DNA of 64,000 nt, taken from JAPLJM01 sp963708515 (GTDB lineage Bacteria; Desulfobacterota; Syntrophia; Syntrophales; Fen-1087). Below the pieces are notes generated by a model. That model searched no databases. It was not told the origin of the DNA and worked only from the letters and a program-made list of their open reading frames with translations. The DNA is taken from positions 1-64,000 of the forward strand of contig CAVPSX010000015.1 in assembly GCA_963708515.1 (NCBI GenBank), written 5' to 3'. This document shows positions 18,227 to 27,654 of the stretch, in pieces (position 1 is the first letter of the stretch; every line of letters begins with the position of its first letter). The translations under genes were made by a program, and so were the position numbers.

Positions 18227-18911
18227 ATGACAACTGTCGCCATCGTCCCCGCCGCCGGATCCGGCAAAAGAATGCAGGGAAATCTGTCCAAGCAATATCT
18301 GCCGGTTGACGGCAAGATGATCCTGCTTCACACCCTCTAGCGTTTTCGAGCTTTCGCCGGATATTGATGAGATTATCCTTGTGGCACCCGAGGAAGATGT
18401 CCTGATGGTCCGGCAAATGATTATTGAGTCCCGGGAAATTTCCAAGGTCCGTCATGTTATGGCAGGGGGAAAACAGAGACAGGATTCCGTCCGGAACGGG
18501 TTGGCCGTCGTCGAGGACCACGCGGATATCGTTTTGATTCACGATGCGGTCCGGCCGTTTATATCAGAGAACTTGATCCGTCAAACCGTTCGGGAAGCCG
18601 AAAAACATGGCGCCGTCACGGTGGGGATGCCGGTGAAGGACACCATCAAGAGGGTTGATCCGGGCGGATGGATCGTCGAGACGATGAACCGGCAGTTATT
18701 ATGGATGACGCAGACACCGCAGGCATTCAGACGATCCGTGATTCAGGAAGCCTACCTCAGGGCCGATCAGGATCAGTTTTATGGGACCGATGACGCCTCG
18801 CTGGTTGAACGGATGGGACTCCGGGTCAAGATGATTGCCGCCTCCTATGCGAACATCAAGATCACGACGCCCGAAGATCTTCTCATAGCGGAATTTCTGA
18901 TAAAAAAATAA
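18227..18911 (+). CDS. ispD: 2-C-methyl-D-erythritol 4-phosphate cytidylyltransferase, one +1 frameshift
   Basis: IspD couples CTP to methylerythritol phosphate in the non-mevalonate isoprenoid pathway. The N-terminal CTP-binding loop VAIVPAAGSGKRM is followed by HTL and then an in-frame TAG at 18338. One base later the frame continues as VFELSPDIDEIILVA and runs to the family end, with VLIHDAVRPFI and DDASLVERMG intact. The span is 228 codons plus one base, so a single extra base near 18338-18341 explains the break. As ispD is essential and normally single copy, I infer a sequence error or an unusual decoding event, not gene loss. ispF follows after 17 bp. Confidence 0.9.
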
Positions 18912-18928
18912 AGAGGGGGAGGGATCTG

Positions 18929-19411
18929 ATGAGAATCGGGTTCGGATATGACAGTCATCGCCTGGCGGAGGGGAGAAGACTGGTGCTGGGGGGGGTGGAA
19001 ATTCCACATGACAGGGGCCTGCTGGGGCACTCCGACGCCGATGTGCTGGTCCATGCTGTTTGCGATGCCATTCTGGGCGCCCTGGCTGCCGGCGATATCG
19101 GCCGTCATTTCCCCGATACGGATCCGGCCTATAAAGACATTTCCAGCTTGAAGCTGCTTGAGCACGTCCGGATTTTAGGCGCGCAAAGGGGGTACGACAT
19201 TCATAATGTCGATTCCACCGTCGTTCTGGAACAGCCAAGGATTTCTGAACATATCCCTGTTATGGCGGTGAAACTGGCTGAAACCCTTAAAATTGCTTTG
19301 GAAAGCGTCAATGTGAAAGCTAAAACGAATGAGGGGATGGGCTTTGCCGGACGTCAGGAAGGCATAGCCGCTTATGCGGTGGTGACGATTATCAAAAGGG
19401 AGGATGGATGA
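18929..19411 (+). CDS. ispF: 2-C-methyl-D-erythritol 2,4-cyclodiphosphate synthase
   Basis: The 160-residue enzyme closes the cyclodiphosphate ring two steps after IspD. All the signature segments are present: GFGYDSHRLAEG, GHSDADVLVHAVCDAILGA with the zinc ligands, and TNEGMGFAGRQEGIAAYAV at the CTP/CDP-binding end. The start follows GAGGGGGAGGG. Its stop overlaps the gltX start (ATGA), so the three genes ispD-ispF-gltX form one operon. Confidence 0.96.
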   Translation: MRIGFGYDSHRLAEGRRLVLGGVEIPHDRGLLGHSDADVLVHAVCDAILGALAAGDIGRHFPDTDPAYKDISSLKLLEHVRILGAQRGYDIHNVDSTVVLEQPRISEHIPVMAVKLAETLKIALESVNVKAKTNEGMGFAGRQEGIAAYAVVTIIKREDG

Positions 19412-20872
19412 CCGTCGAAAAACCGCGTGTCCGGTTCGCTCCCTCGCCGACCGGTGATCTTCATGTGGGTAATGCCAGGACAGCTCTGTTCAACTATCTG
19501 TTTGCCCGACATCATGGCGGCGAATTCATTCTCCGCATTGAAGATACGGATGCCGTGCGGACGTCAAATCATTCTGAAAGCCGGATCCTCGAGGACCTGG
19601 CGTGGCTGGCCATCGACTGGGATGAAGGTCCCGGCGCCGGCGGAGAAAAAGGTCCCTATCACCAGCGTGAACGTCTTGATTTGTATGACCATTATCTGAA
19701 AATACTGATCCGGGCCGGATACGTTTATCCCTGTTACTGCACGGAAGAAGAACTGGAGGCGGAGCGGGCGGAGCTGATTTTCAGAAAAATGATGCCCCGC
19801 TATATGGGAAAGTGCCGGAGCCTGAGCGATTCAGAGCGTAAAAAGCTGGCAGACCAGGGAAGAGAACCGGCTTACCGCTTCCGGACCGGAACAGAAAGCA
19901 TCGCGTTCACGGATTTGATCCGGGGCGCCATGAAATTTGACGCCGGGGCAATAGGGGACTTTCATCATCGTCCGTTCCAACGGCATCCCCGCTTACAATT
20001 TTGCCGTCGTCGTCGATGACCATCTGATGAGCGTCTCCCATGTGATCCGCGGAGAGGACCATCTTTCCAATACGGCCCTGCAGTTTCTGATCTATCAGGC
20101 CCTCGGTTTCAGGCCGCCCGTCTTTGCCCATCACGCCCTCATTCTGGGAAAAGACCGGTCCAAGCTCAGCAAACGTCACGGATCCGTCACGGTCCGGGAA
20201 TTCCGGGAAAGGGGTATCCTGCCGGAGGTGCTCCTGAACTATCTTGCACTGCTTGGCAGTTCCCTCGGCGGCGGACGGGAAGTCTGTTCCCTGGAGGAAA
20301 TGATCTCCGCTTTTTCGCTCGATCGCGCCGGAAAGAGCGGGGCCATCTTCGATGAGGACAAACTTAAATGGCTCAACGGGATCTATATGCGCCAGGGGGA
20401 TTTGCACAGGTTGACTGAACGATTACTGCCTTTCATCAGGGCTGCCGGTTATGATGTTGATGCCCTTGATCGGATGTGGCTTGAAAGGGTCACGGATGCG
20501 GTTCGGGGCGATCTCTCGACGTTGTCGGACATAGGGGAGCAGATGGATATTTTTTTTGACGACCGCTATGTCCTTTCCAGCGAGGCGCAGCGACTTCTCG
20601 GGAAAGAACAGGCCCTGACCGTCGTCCGGGCCCTTCAGGAAAGCCTCGACAAGCTGCCCTCCTCCGCGGAACGCTTCTACCAGGAGATCATGGTGTCTGT
20701 CGAAAGAAAGACCGGCGCCAAAGGGAAAAAACTCTTCATGCCGATTCGCGCTGCCGTAACCGGGAAAACAAGGGGGCCGGAACTGGACAGGGTATTTGCG
20801 ATTTTGAGCCCCGCCTCCCTGAAGTATCGGGTCGAAATAGCGATCAGCGGTCTGTCGGGGACAAACCGCTGA
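19408..20872 (+). CDS. gltX: Glutamyl-tRNA synthetase, one +1 frameshift
   Basis: The class I synthetase charges tRNA-Glu. The HIGH-type motif appears in PSPTGDLHVGNARTALFN, the KMSKS-type motif in KDRSKLSKRHG, and a possible zinc-knuckle segment as CYCTEEELEAE. The first frame runs to residue about 185 (KFDAGAIGDF). The second continues directly with IIVRSNGIPAYNFAVVVDDH after one extra base at 19961-19963, where a run of T suggests a homopolymer error. The length is 488 codons plus one base, normal for GltX. Being essential, it is probably intact in the cell. Whether it is discriminating for tRNA-Glu cannot be judged here. Confidence 0.92.
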
Positions 20873-20874
20873 TC
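20842..20874 (+). terminator. Hairpin across the gltX stop codon
   Basis: Perfect 10-bp arms GATCAGCGGT and ACCGCTGATC surround a 13-base loop, with the gltX stop codon inside the right arm. No T-tract follows, so it may be an RNA 3'-end stabiliser or a weak terminator instead of a classical one. Confidence 0.4.
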
Positions 20875-20933
20875 GTCGGGAACGACCACCACGATACAAA
20901 ATTCCTCTTTGAAAAAACCCGCCTGAACCGCTT

Positions 20934-22502
20934 TTACAGCGGAATGTTGTTATGCTTCTTCGACAACCGGACCTCTGTTTTGTCTTTGAGCGCATCCAAC
21001 AGCATCACCACCCGTTTGCGGGTATCGCGGGGGGCGATGATCTCTTCGATGATGCCCATGCCGGCCGCGAAGTAGGGGTTATTAAACTGGTCTTCATACG
21101 AAGCAACCAGCTCCGCGCGCTTGGCGGCAGGATCTTCTGCAGAAGCAATCTCCCTGCGATAGATAATGTTGCAGGCGCCCTCGGCGCCCATCACAGCGAT
21201 TTCTGCCGATGGCCAGGCCATCACATAATCCGCTCCCAGATACTTGCTGCACATGCCGATATAGGCGCCGCCGTAATCCTTGCGCGTCACCACGGTGATT
21301 TTCGGAACCGTCGCTTCCGAATAGGCATGAAGCAACTTGGCGCCGTGGCTGATGATGCCCGACCATTCCTGATTCGTGCCGGGCATATAGCCGGGAACAT
21401 CCGAGAAGGTCAGCAGGGGGATGTTGAAGGCGTCGCAGAAGCGGATAAAGCGGGAGGCCTTGTCCGATGCGTTGACATCCAGCACGCCGGCCCCGAACTT
21501 CGAATTATTGGCAATAACGCCGACCGTCCGGCCCATGATCCGGATGAACGCGACGAGCATGTTTTTCGCCCACATCTCATGTGGTTCGAAGATTTCGTTT
21601 TGATCGGCTACCGCCATCACGACCTTCTTCATGTCGTAGCCGCGCGTGGCCTTGTCCGGAATGATCCCGTCCAGTTCCGGGCATTCCCGCTCCGGACTGT
21701 CCGAGCAGGCCGCCGGTGGCAGGGTGCTGTGGCAACTGTCGGGCAGATAAGACAGCAGCATCTTGACTTTATTGATACAATCTTCGTCATTTTCCGTGGC
21801 AAAATGGCAAACGCCGCTTTTGGTCGCATGGGCCACGGCGCCGCCGAGTTCATCGTGCGTGACCTCTTCGCCGATGACGGCCTTGATCACATCGGGACCC
21901 GTAATGTACATGTAACTGGTCTTCTTGACCATGAAGACCCAGTCCGTCAGGGCCGGTGAATAAACGGCGCCGCCCGCCGTGGGCCCCATGATCGCCGTGA
22001 TCTGGGGAATATATCCGGAACCGATCGTATTGCGGTAAAAGATGCCGCCGTAGCCGTCCAGGGCCGGGACGCCTTCCTGAATCCGGGCGCCGCCGGAATC
22101 ATTCATGGACACGAAGGGTTTGCGCGCATCAAGGGCCATGTCCATGATCTTCCAGATTTTCCTGGCGTGCATTTCGCCGAGACTGCCGCCGGAACTGGTA
22201 AAATCCTGCGCAGCGGTAAAGACAGTGCGTCCGTTGACCTTTCCGAAACCGACAATTACGCCGTCTGCATGGATTTCTTTCTTGTCCAGGCCAAACAGGG
22301 ACGAGCGGTGTTTTACGAAAAGCTGCACTTCCTGAAATGTGCCCGGATCGAAAAACCTGTCCAGCCTTTCCCGGGCCGTGAGTTTGCCGAGTTCATGCTG
22401 CTTGGCGATCATCTTCTCGCCGCCCATTTTCATGAGGGCTTCCTTCTTGGCTTCAAAGGCCTTGATTTTTGCCTGTGTTCCCTTCAATTCTTCCGTTCCC
22501 AT
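20934..22502 (-). CDS. Acyl-CoA carboxylase/decarboxylase carboxyltransferase subunit
   Basis: The 522-residue protein belongs to the propionyl-CoA carboxylase beta / methylmalonyl- or glutaconyl-CoA decarboxylase alpha family. It moves a carboxyl group between biotin and an acyl-CoA. Both crotonase-like halves are present. The first has GKLTARERLDRFFDPGTF, DFTSSGGSLGEMHARKI, NDSGGARIQEGV and GPTAGGAVYSPALTD. The second has DVPGYMPGTNQE, GGAYIGMCSKYLGAD and AVMGAEGA. The C-terminus KKHNNIPL is typical. No biotin carrier, biotin carboxylase or membrane decarboxylase gene lies next to it, so its partner must be elsewhere and its direction is uncertain. It converges with gltX. Confidence 0.92.
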   Translation of the reverse strand: MGTEELKGTQAKIKAFEAKKEALMKMGGEKMIAKQHELGKLTARERLDRFFDPGTFQEVQLFVKHRSSLFGLDKKEIHADGVIVGFGKVNGRTVFTAAQDFTSSGGSLGEMHARKIWKIMDMALDARKPFVSMNDSGGARIQEGVPALDGYGGIFYRNTIGSGYIPQITAIMGPTAGGAVYSPALTDWVFMVKKTSYMYITGPDVIKAVIGEEVTHDELGGAVAHATKSGVCHFATENDEDCINKVKMLLSYLPDSCHSTLPPAACSDSPERECPELDGIIPDKATRGYDMKKVVMAVADQNEIFEPHEMWAKNMLVAFIRIMGRTVGVIANNSKFGAGVLDVNASDKASRFIRFCDAFNIPLLTFSDVPGYMPGTNQEWSGIISHGAKLLHAYSEATVPKITVVTRKDYGGAYIGMCSKYLGADYVMAWPSAEIAVMGAEGACNIIYRREIASAEDPAAKRAELVASYEDQFNNPYFAAGMGIIEEIIAPRDTRKRVVMLLDALKDKTEVRLSKKHNNIPL

Positions 22503-22527
22503 AACTTCTGCGTCTCCTTTGATTATT

Positions 22528-22554
22528 GGGGGACAGATTTCAAATCTGTCCCCC
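22528..22554. repeat. Perfect inverted repeat between divergent genes
   Basis: The 13-bp arms GGGGGACAGATTT (22528-22540) and AAATCTGTCCCCC (22542-22554) are separated by one base. It lies 26 bp upstream of the carboxyltransferase start and far upstream of pgk, where a terminator is not expected. It could be an operator, or a REP-like mobile hairpin of the GGGACAGATTT type often seen in related genomes. Confidence 0.65.
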
Positions 22555-22738
22555 TTTGGGTGATTTCCGTCTTGACCTCGAAGTCTCCTTGAGATATGTA
22601 CCCAGCAGCCAGGCTATTCCCGCAGAGCGGCCATGCCTGGCAAGGAATGTGTGTGCTACATCCGATGGGCATTATGAACAGGCTTCGAATTTCGGGGCGC
22701 CACATAGCACGTTTGGGATTAAGTTGCAAGGGGGATCA

Positions 22739-23932
22739 ATGATATTTATCGACCAAATAGACATCAGGGAGAAAAAAGTCCTGTTCAGATTTGATTTCAA
22801 TGTGCCTCTGGACAATAACCTGAAAATTACCGACGATACGAGGATCCGGGCCATTCTGCCCACGTTGAACCATGCCCTGGATGAAAACGCCCGGATCATC
22901 GTCATGTCTCATCTCGGCCGTCCCAAGGGTAAACCGGTTCCGGAGATGAGTTTGGCCCCCGTAGCGAAAAGATTGTCGCGACTGCTGGGCAAGCAGGTGA
23001 CAATGGCCGCTGATTGCGTAGGACCGGATGTGATGAAACTGGTTCAGGCCATGAACCCCGGAGACGTGGTCCTGCTCGAAAATCTGCGTTTTCACCCGGA
23101 AGAGGAGAAGAACGAAGAGGGTTTCGCAAAGGAACTGGCCCATTTCGCCGATGTCTATGTTGACGATGCGTTCGGCAATGTCCATCGCAGCCACGCATCC
23201 AATGTGGGGATTACCCGGTTCATTAAAACCTGTGCGGCCGGTTTTTTAATCAAGAAAGAACTCAACTATCTGATCCGGGCGGTTGAGAACCCGGTGAGAC
23301 CTTTCGTGGCGATCATCGGCGGCTCCAAGGTGTCGGGCAAGTTGGAGGCCCTGATCAATCTGGTTGAGAAGGTGGATAAGCTCATCATTGGCGGCGGGAT
23401 GGCCTTCACGTTCCTCAAGGCGCTCGGATACGATGTCGGCCGATCCATTGTTGAAGATGACCTGATCGACAAAGCGCGGCAGATCATGGAAACGGCCAGA
23501 AAGCTACGAGTCAAACTCTATCTTCCCGTGGATTGCGTCATTGCCGAAAACCGGAGCGCCGATGCGGAAAGCAAAATTGTTCCGATCCAGGAGATGAACG
23601 ACCACTGGATGGGTCTGGATATCGGCCCGGCCACCATCACGCTGTTTACGGAGGCCCTCGGCAACGCCAAGACGATCGTCTGGAACGGTCCCATGGGCGT
23701 ATATGAATTGGACGCCTTCAGCCGTGGAACGACGGCCATGGTCCACAGTGTGGCCAATTCCTATGCGCTGACCATCGTGGGCGGCGGCGATACGGATGTG
23801 GCGGTCCACAAGACAGGAGAGAGCGACAAGATTACGTTCATTTCCACGGGGGGCGGCGCCTGTCTGGAACTGCTGGAGGGTAAGACCCTCCCGGCGATCA
23901 AGGCCCTGGAAGAATGCGGTGAAAGGGCGTAG
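22739..23932 (+). CDS. pgk: Phosphoglycerate kinase
   Basis: The 397-residue glycolytic enzyme transfers phosphate between 1,3-bisphosphoglycerate and ADP. Family features are FRFDFNVPLDNN, MSHLGRPKGK, LLENLRFHPEEEKNEEGFAK, DDAFGNVHRSHAS, IIGGSKVSGKLEAL, WNGPMGVYE and STGGGACLELLEG. The start at 22739 follows AAGGGGGATCA and begins the conserved region; the upstream extension of the frame includes the inverted repeat and is not coding. truA follows after 90 bp. Confidence 0.97.
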   Translation: MIFIDQIDIREKKVLFRFDFNVPLDNNLKITDDTRIRAILPTLNHALDENARIIVMSHLGRPKGKPVPEMSLAPVAKRLSRLLGKQVTMAADCVGPDVMKLVQAMNPGDVVLLENLRFHPEEEKNEEGFAKELAHFADVYVDDAFGNVHRSHASNVGITRFIKTCAAGFLIKKELNYLIRAVENPVRPFVAIIGGSKVSGKLEALINLVEKVDKLIIGGGMAFTFLKALGYDVGRSIVEDDLIDKARQIMETARKLRVKLYLPVDCVIAENRSADAESKIVPIQEMNDHWMGLDIGPATITLFTEALGNAKTIVWNGPMGVYELDAFSRGTTAMVHSVANSYALTIVGGGDTDVAVHKTGESDKITFISTGGGACLELLEGKTLPAIKALEECGERA

Positions 23933-24022
23933 AAATGGGGACTGCTTAAGACCCTTCCTGCGGCTGCAACCTGGGCTTTTCGGAGCCATCGTCCCTTATC
24001 TTCAAAGACCGGACAGATCCTC

Positions 24023-24760
24023 ATGCGCACCCTCAGGATGATCCTGGAGTACGACGGCACGGTCTATCACGGCTGGCAGCGCCAGGCCAACGGCCTGACG
24101 ATACAGCAGGTTATTGAGGAAAAAATAGCGGTCATCACCGGCGAAAAGGTCAAGGTCATTGGCTCGGGAAGGACGGACGCCGGTGTCCATGCTTTGGGCC
24201 AGGTTGCCCATTTCAAGACGGCCGCGACTATTCCGGTTGTCCATTTTCTGAAAGCACTCAACAGCGTCCTTCCCAGAGATATTGCCGTAAGGGCCATGCA
24301 GGAAGTCGATCCATCCTTTCATGCGCGCTATGACGCCAAGAGCAAGGTTTATCTGTATCAAATCGTCAATGGGCACGTCCGTCCGGTCCTGTTGCGTCAA
24401 TATGCCTGGTTTGTCCCCGGATCGCTCGATCTGGCATGCATGCGCGAGGCCGCCGTCCATTTCATGGGGACCCACGATTTTTCGTCTTTTTGCTCTGCCC
24501 ATAGCGATGCACCGGACCATATCCGAACCATTACGGACATCCAGATCGGGACGGGATCACAGGGGCTCATCAAGATTGCGATAGAGGCGGACGGCTTTCT
24601 ACGACATATGGTCAGGGGGATCGTCGGAACCCTTGTGGATATAGGCCGAGGCAAACGATTTGCTTCCGACTTGCAGGAAATCCTGCATGCAAAAGACCGG
24701 CGACAGGGGGGGGTGAACGCGCCGCCCCATGGATTGTTCCTGAAAGATGTGAGATATTGA
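24023..24760 (+). CDS. truA: tRNA pseudouridine(38-40) synthase
   Basis: The 245-residue enzyme isomerises uridines 38-40 in the tRNA anticodon arm. The catalytic aspartate lies in GSGRTDAGVHALGQVAHF. Other conserved parts are ILEYDGTVYHGWQRQ, DPSFHARYDAKSKVYLYQI and GFLRHMVRGIVGTLVDIGRG. It is followed after six bases by mutL and belongs to the truA-mutL-miaA operon. Confidence 0.96.
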   Translation: MRTLRMILEYDGTVYHGWQRQANGLTIQQVIEEKIAVITGEKVKVIGSGRTDAGVHALGQVAHFKTAATIPVVHFLKALNSVLPRDIAVRAMQEVDPSFHARYDAKSKVYLYQIVNGHVRPVLLRQYAWFVPGSLDLACMREAAVHFMGTHDFSSFCSAHSDAPDHIRTITDIQIGTGSQGLIKIAIEADGFLRHMVRGIVGTLVDIGRGKRFASDLQEILHAKDRRQGGVNAPPHGLFLKDVRY

Positions 24761-24766
24761 GCGGAT

Positions 24767-26587
24767 ATGGGCCAAGAACAGATCTTGTCCGGAAAAATCG
24801 TCAGACTCTCCGAAGCCTTGACCCATAAAATCGCGGCGGGGGAAGTCATCGAGCGGCCGGCATCCATTGTCAAGGAGTTGCTGGAAAACGCCCTGGATGC
24901 CGGAGCGACGGACGTCCGGATCGAGCTCACGAAAGGCGGTTGCGGTATGATCCGCATCACCGACAACGGCGAGGGATTCGCGCCTGCCGATGTGCCGATG
25001 GCTTTCGAGCGATATGCCACGAGCAAAATCTATGAATTTGACGACATCTACAAGGTCAGGACCTTCGGCTTCCGCGGCGAGGCCCTGCCCAGCATCGCCG
25101 CCATTGCACGCGTGGAAATGACGACAAGAGCCAGGGGCGCGCTCTCGGGCAAGCGGGTGGTGGTGACGGCCGGACGCATCGGGGAGATCATGGATGCGGG
25201 CTGTCCGGAAGGCACGACGTTCACCGTGACCGAGATCTTTGACCCAGTTCCGGTCCGGAAAAAATTTCTCAAGACAGATTCCACGGAACAGGGGTATTGC
25301 ATGGATGTTGTGACACGGACGGCTCTGGCGCATCCGCATGTGAGAATCCAGGTCACGGCCAACGGCAGGGAGGTCTTGAAAATACCTGCCACGGGTGATC
25401 TTTCCGAACGCATGGCTCTGATCCTGGGCATGGATGTGGTGGAGCAGCTTCTGCCTGTTCAGGCCGTGAGGGACGATGCAAGGCTGCAGGGCTTCATCTC
25501 CAGGCCACCGTTCACGCGCTCCCAAGCCAGGCAACTCTACAGCTTTGTCAATGGGCGCTATATCCGGGATTACCTTCTGAATCATGCGGTCATGACGGCT
25601 TACCGGCATCTGATCGAGCCCCGGAGATATCCGGCGGCGGTCCTGTTGCTCGACTTGCCCCCGCAGGATGTGGACGTCAATGTCCATCCGGCCAAAATGG
25701 AAGTCCGCTTCCGTCATCCACGAGAAATCTACGGCATGATCGTCGAGACGTTGGCACAGGTCCTGGCGCAGCCCTCGCCCGCGCCTGAATCCGGCCTGTA
25801 TCGGGAGGCCGCAGACCCACGGCGGACAGTGGATTACCGCCACCGCGTTGAAGATGCGCTTAAACGCTACCGGCTTCCCTCATCCGGGGGGAAGCTCTCC
25901 TTTACGGAAGCGATCCGGCAGGGACCCCGGGAATTGTTTCCTGCGCCCATTGATCGCGGCGCCGGTGAGATTCCCTTGCAGATGTCCTGCAGGCCGGCGG
26001 ATGCGTTCAAATTCGGCAATATGGCGTATCTGGGCCAGGTTGCCTGCACCTATCTCGTCTTTTCGACGCCGGAAGGGATCGTCGTGCTGGATCAGCATGC
26101 CGCCCATGAGCGGGTTCTGTTCGAGAAATTCAGAAAAAGTCGTGGCACCCACGGCAACGCCCAGCGGATGCTGATTCCGGAAGTTCTGACCCTTACACAA
26201 AAAGATTTTGTTTTATTGGAAGAATTATTGCCGATGCTTGAGAGAGCGGGGATCGAAGCGGAGTCTTTTGGCGGCAATTCAGTGGTGATCCGGTCCGTTC
26301 CCGTGATCTGTTCCGCTCTGGATGCCCGCGCCGTGATCCTGGACCTGCTGGGGTCGCTCTCCGGCAGCGACCGGTTGTCGGGCCTCGAGGAACGGCAGGA
26401 TAAGATCTTCACCCTTCTGGCCTGTAAGGCCGCCGTCAAGGCGAATCAGCACCTGACACCGCCGGAGGTCGCGGCATTATGCCGTGACCTCGATGAAACA
26501 CCTTATGCGGCGACGTGCCCCCATGGCAGGCCGCTATATATCTTTATGGACCTGGCAGAGCTGGAAAAAAGATTCAAACGAACATGA
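24767..26587 (+). CDS. mutL: DNA mismatch repair protein MutL
   Basis: The 606-residue protein has the N-terminal GHKL ATPase (ELLENALDAGATDVRIE, ITDNGEGF, RYATSKI, FGFRGEALPSIA). Its C-terminal dimerisation domain carries the metal-dependent nicking motif DQHAAHERVLFE, together with ACKAAVKANQ and CPHGRP. These C-terminal motifs mark it as an endonuclease-type MutL, as expected in bacteria without MutH. Its stop overlaps the miaA start (ATGA), the classic mutL-miaA arrangement. Confidence 0.96.
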   Translation: MGQEQILSGKIVRLSEALTHKIAAGEVIERPASIVKELLENALDAGATDVRIELTKGGCGMIRITDNGEGFAPADVPMAFERYATSKIYEFDDIYKVRTFGFRGEALPSIAAIARVEMTTRARGALSGKRVVVTAGRIGEIMDAGCPEGTTFTVTEIFDPVPVRKKFLKTDSTEQGYCMDVVTRTALAHPHVRIQVTANGREVLKIPATGDLSERMALILGMDVVEQLLPVQAVRDDARLQGFISRPPFTRSQARQLYSFVNGRYIRDYLLNHAVMTAYRHLIEPRRYPAAVLLLDLPPQDVDVNVHPAKMEVRFRHPREIYGMIVETLAQVLAQPSPAPESGLYREAADPRRTVDYRHRVEDALKRYRLPSSGGKLSFTEAIRQGPRELFPAPIDRGAGEIPLQMSCRPADAFKFGNMAYLGQVACTYLVFSTPEGIVVLDQHAAHERVLFEKFRKSRGTHGNAQRMLIPEVLTLTQKDFVLLEELLPMLERAGIEAESFGGNSVVIRSVPVICSALDARAVILDLLGSLSGSDRLSGLEERQDKIFTLLACKAAVKANQHLTPPEVAALCRDLDETPYAATCPHGRPLYIFMDLAELEKRFKRT

Positions 26588-27558
26588 CCGTCTGTGCTTC
26601 TAAACCCCGCCTGATTGTCCTTGCCGGGCCGACCGGTATCGGAAAGACCGAACTGGCCCTCCATCTGGCAGCGGCAGCAGGCGGGGAAATCATCAGCGCC
26701 GACGCCATGCAGGTATATCGCCTGATGGATATCGGCACGGCCAAGCCCACGGCTCGGCAGCGCGCGCTGGTCAGACACCATTTGCTGGACGTGGTCGACC
26801 CGGATGAGCCCTTCAACGCCTCGCTGTTCATCAAACACGCTCAACCCGTCATCGAGGCGATGCATGCTCAGCGCAAGCCCGTCTTTGTCGTGGGCGGCAC
26901 AGGACTGTACATCAGGGCCCTGCTGGGCGGGTTGTTCGCCGGGCCCGAAGCCGATGAAACCCTCAGGGCATCCTACCGGGAGGTGCTGTCGGCGCATGGT
27001 CCCGCCTGCCTGTATGCAGAACTGAAAAGGAAGGATGAACAGGCGGCTCGACGGATCCATCCCCGCGATGCGGTGCGCATCATACGGGCACTGGAAGTCT
27101 TCGAATTAAGCGGAGAATCGATTGTGGAACAACATCGACAGCACCATTTCAGCGGGCGGCGTTACGACTGTCTGAAGATCGGGCTCAAGCTGGAGAGGCA
27201 GTCCCTGTTCGACAGGATCGGGCAGCGGACCGATCAGATGATGGCGGGAGGCTTTGTCGAGGAAGTCCGCTGCCTGCTTGCGATGGGCTATGCTGAAACG
27301 TTGAAGCCCATGCAATCGCTGGGTTACAGGCATATTGTCCGCTATCTCAAAGGATTGAATGATCTTCCGGAAGCGGTTCCTGCCATCAAAGGCGATACCC
27401 GGCGCTACGCAAAAAGGCAGATGACCTGGTTTGGGTCGGATCGGGAAATGATCTGGTTCAGGCCGGATGACCGGGATGCCATTGCGAAAATCGTGGTGTC
27501 TTTTCTGTCTGAAGGATCTGATCAGAACATTCCAAGCCCTCAAAATAGCTTGACTTGA
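26584..27558 (+). CDS. miaA: tRNA dimethylallyltransferase
   Basis: The 324-residue enzyme adds an isopentenyl group to A37 of tRNAs that read UNN codons. It has the P-loop LAGPTGIGKTELALHLA, followed by EIISADAMQVYRLMDIGTAKP, HHLLDVVDPDEPF, VVGGTGLYIRALL and the C-terminal YAKRQMTWF. The start at 26584 overlaps the mutL stop; a longer upstream frame is a shadow. The isoprenoid donor is supplied by the pathway of the nearby ispD and ispF. Confidence 0.96.
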   Translation: MTVCASKPRLIVLAGPTGIGKTELALHLAAAAGGEIISADAMQVYRLMDIGTAKPTARQRALVRHHLLDVVDPDEPFNASLFIKHAQPVIEAMHAQRKPVFVVGGTGLYIRALLGGLFAGPEADETLRASYREVLSAHGPACLYAELKRKDEQAARRIHPRDAVRIIRALEVFELSGESIVEQHRQHHFSGRRYDCLKIGLKLERQSLFDRIGQRTDQMMAGGFVEEVRCLLAMGYAETLKPMQSLGYRHIVRYLKGLNDLPEAVPAIKGDTRRYAKRQMTWFGSDREMIWFRPDDRDAIAKIVVSFLSEGSDQNIPSPQNSLT

Positions 27559-27654
27559 AATAGCGATAAAGATAATTTAGCGGCCATTTGGCCAACAGTA
27601 TGAACAGGGTTTTTTATTTTTGCAGGGTCGTCAGGTTGATCACGGGGAGGATGA

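Noticed and set aside
24599..25843. Open frame of 414 codons on the minus strand
   Set aside because: It is antisense to truA and mutL, both complete and conserved.
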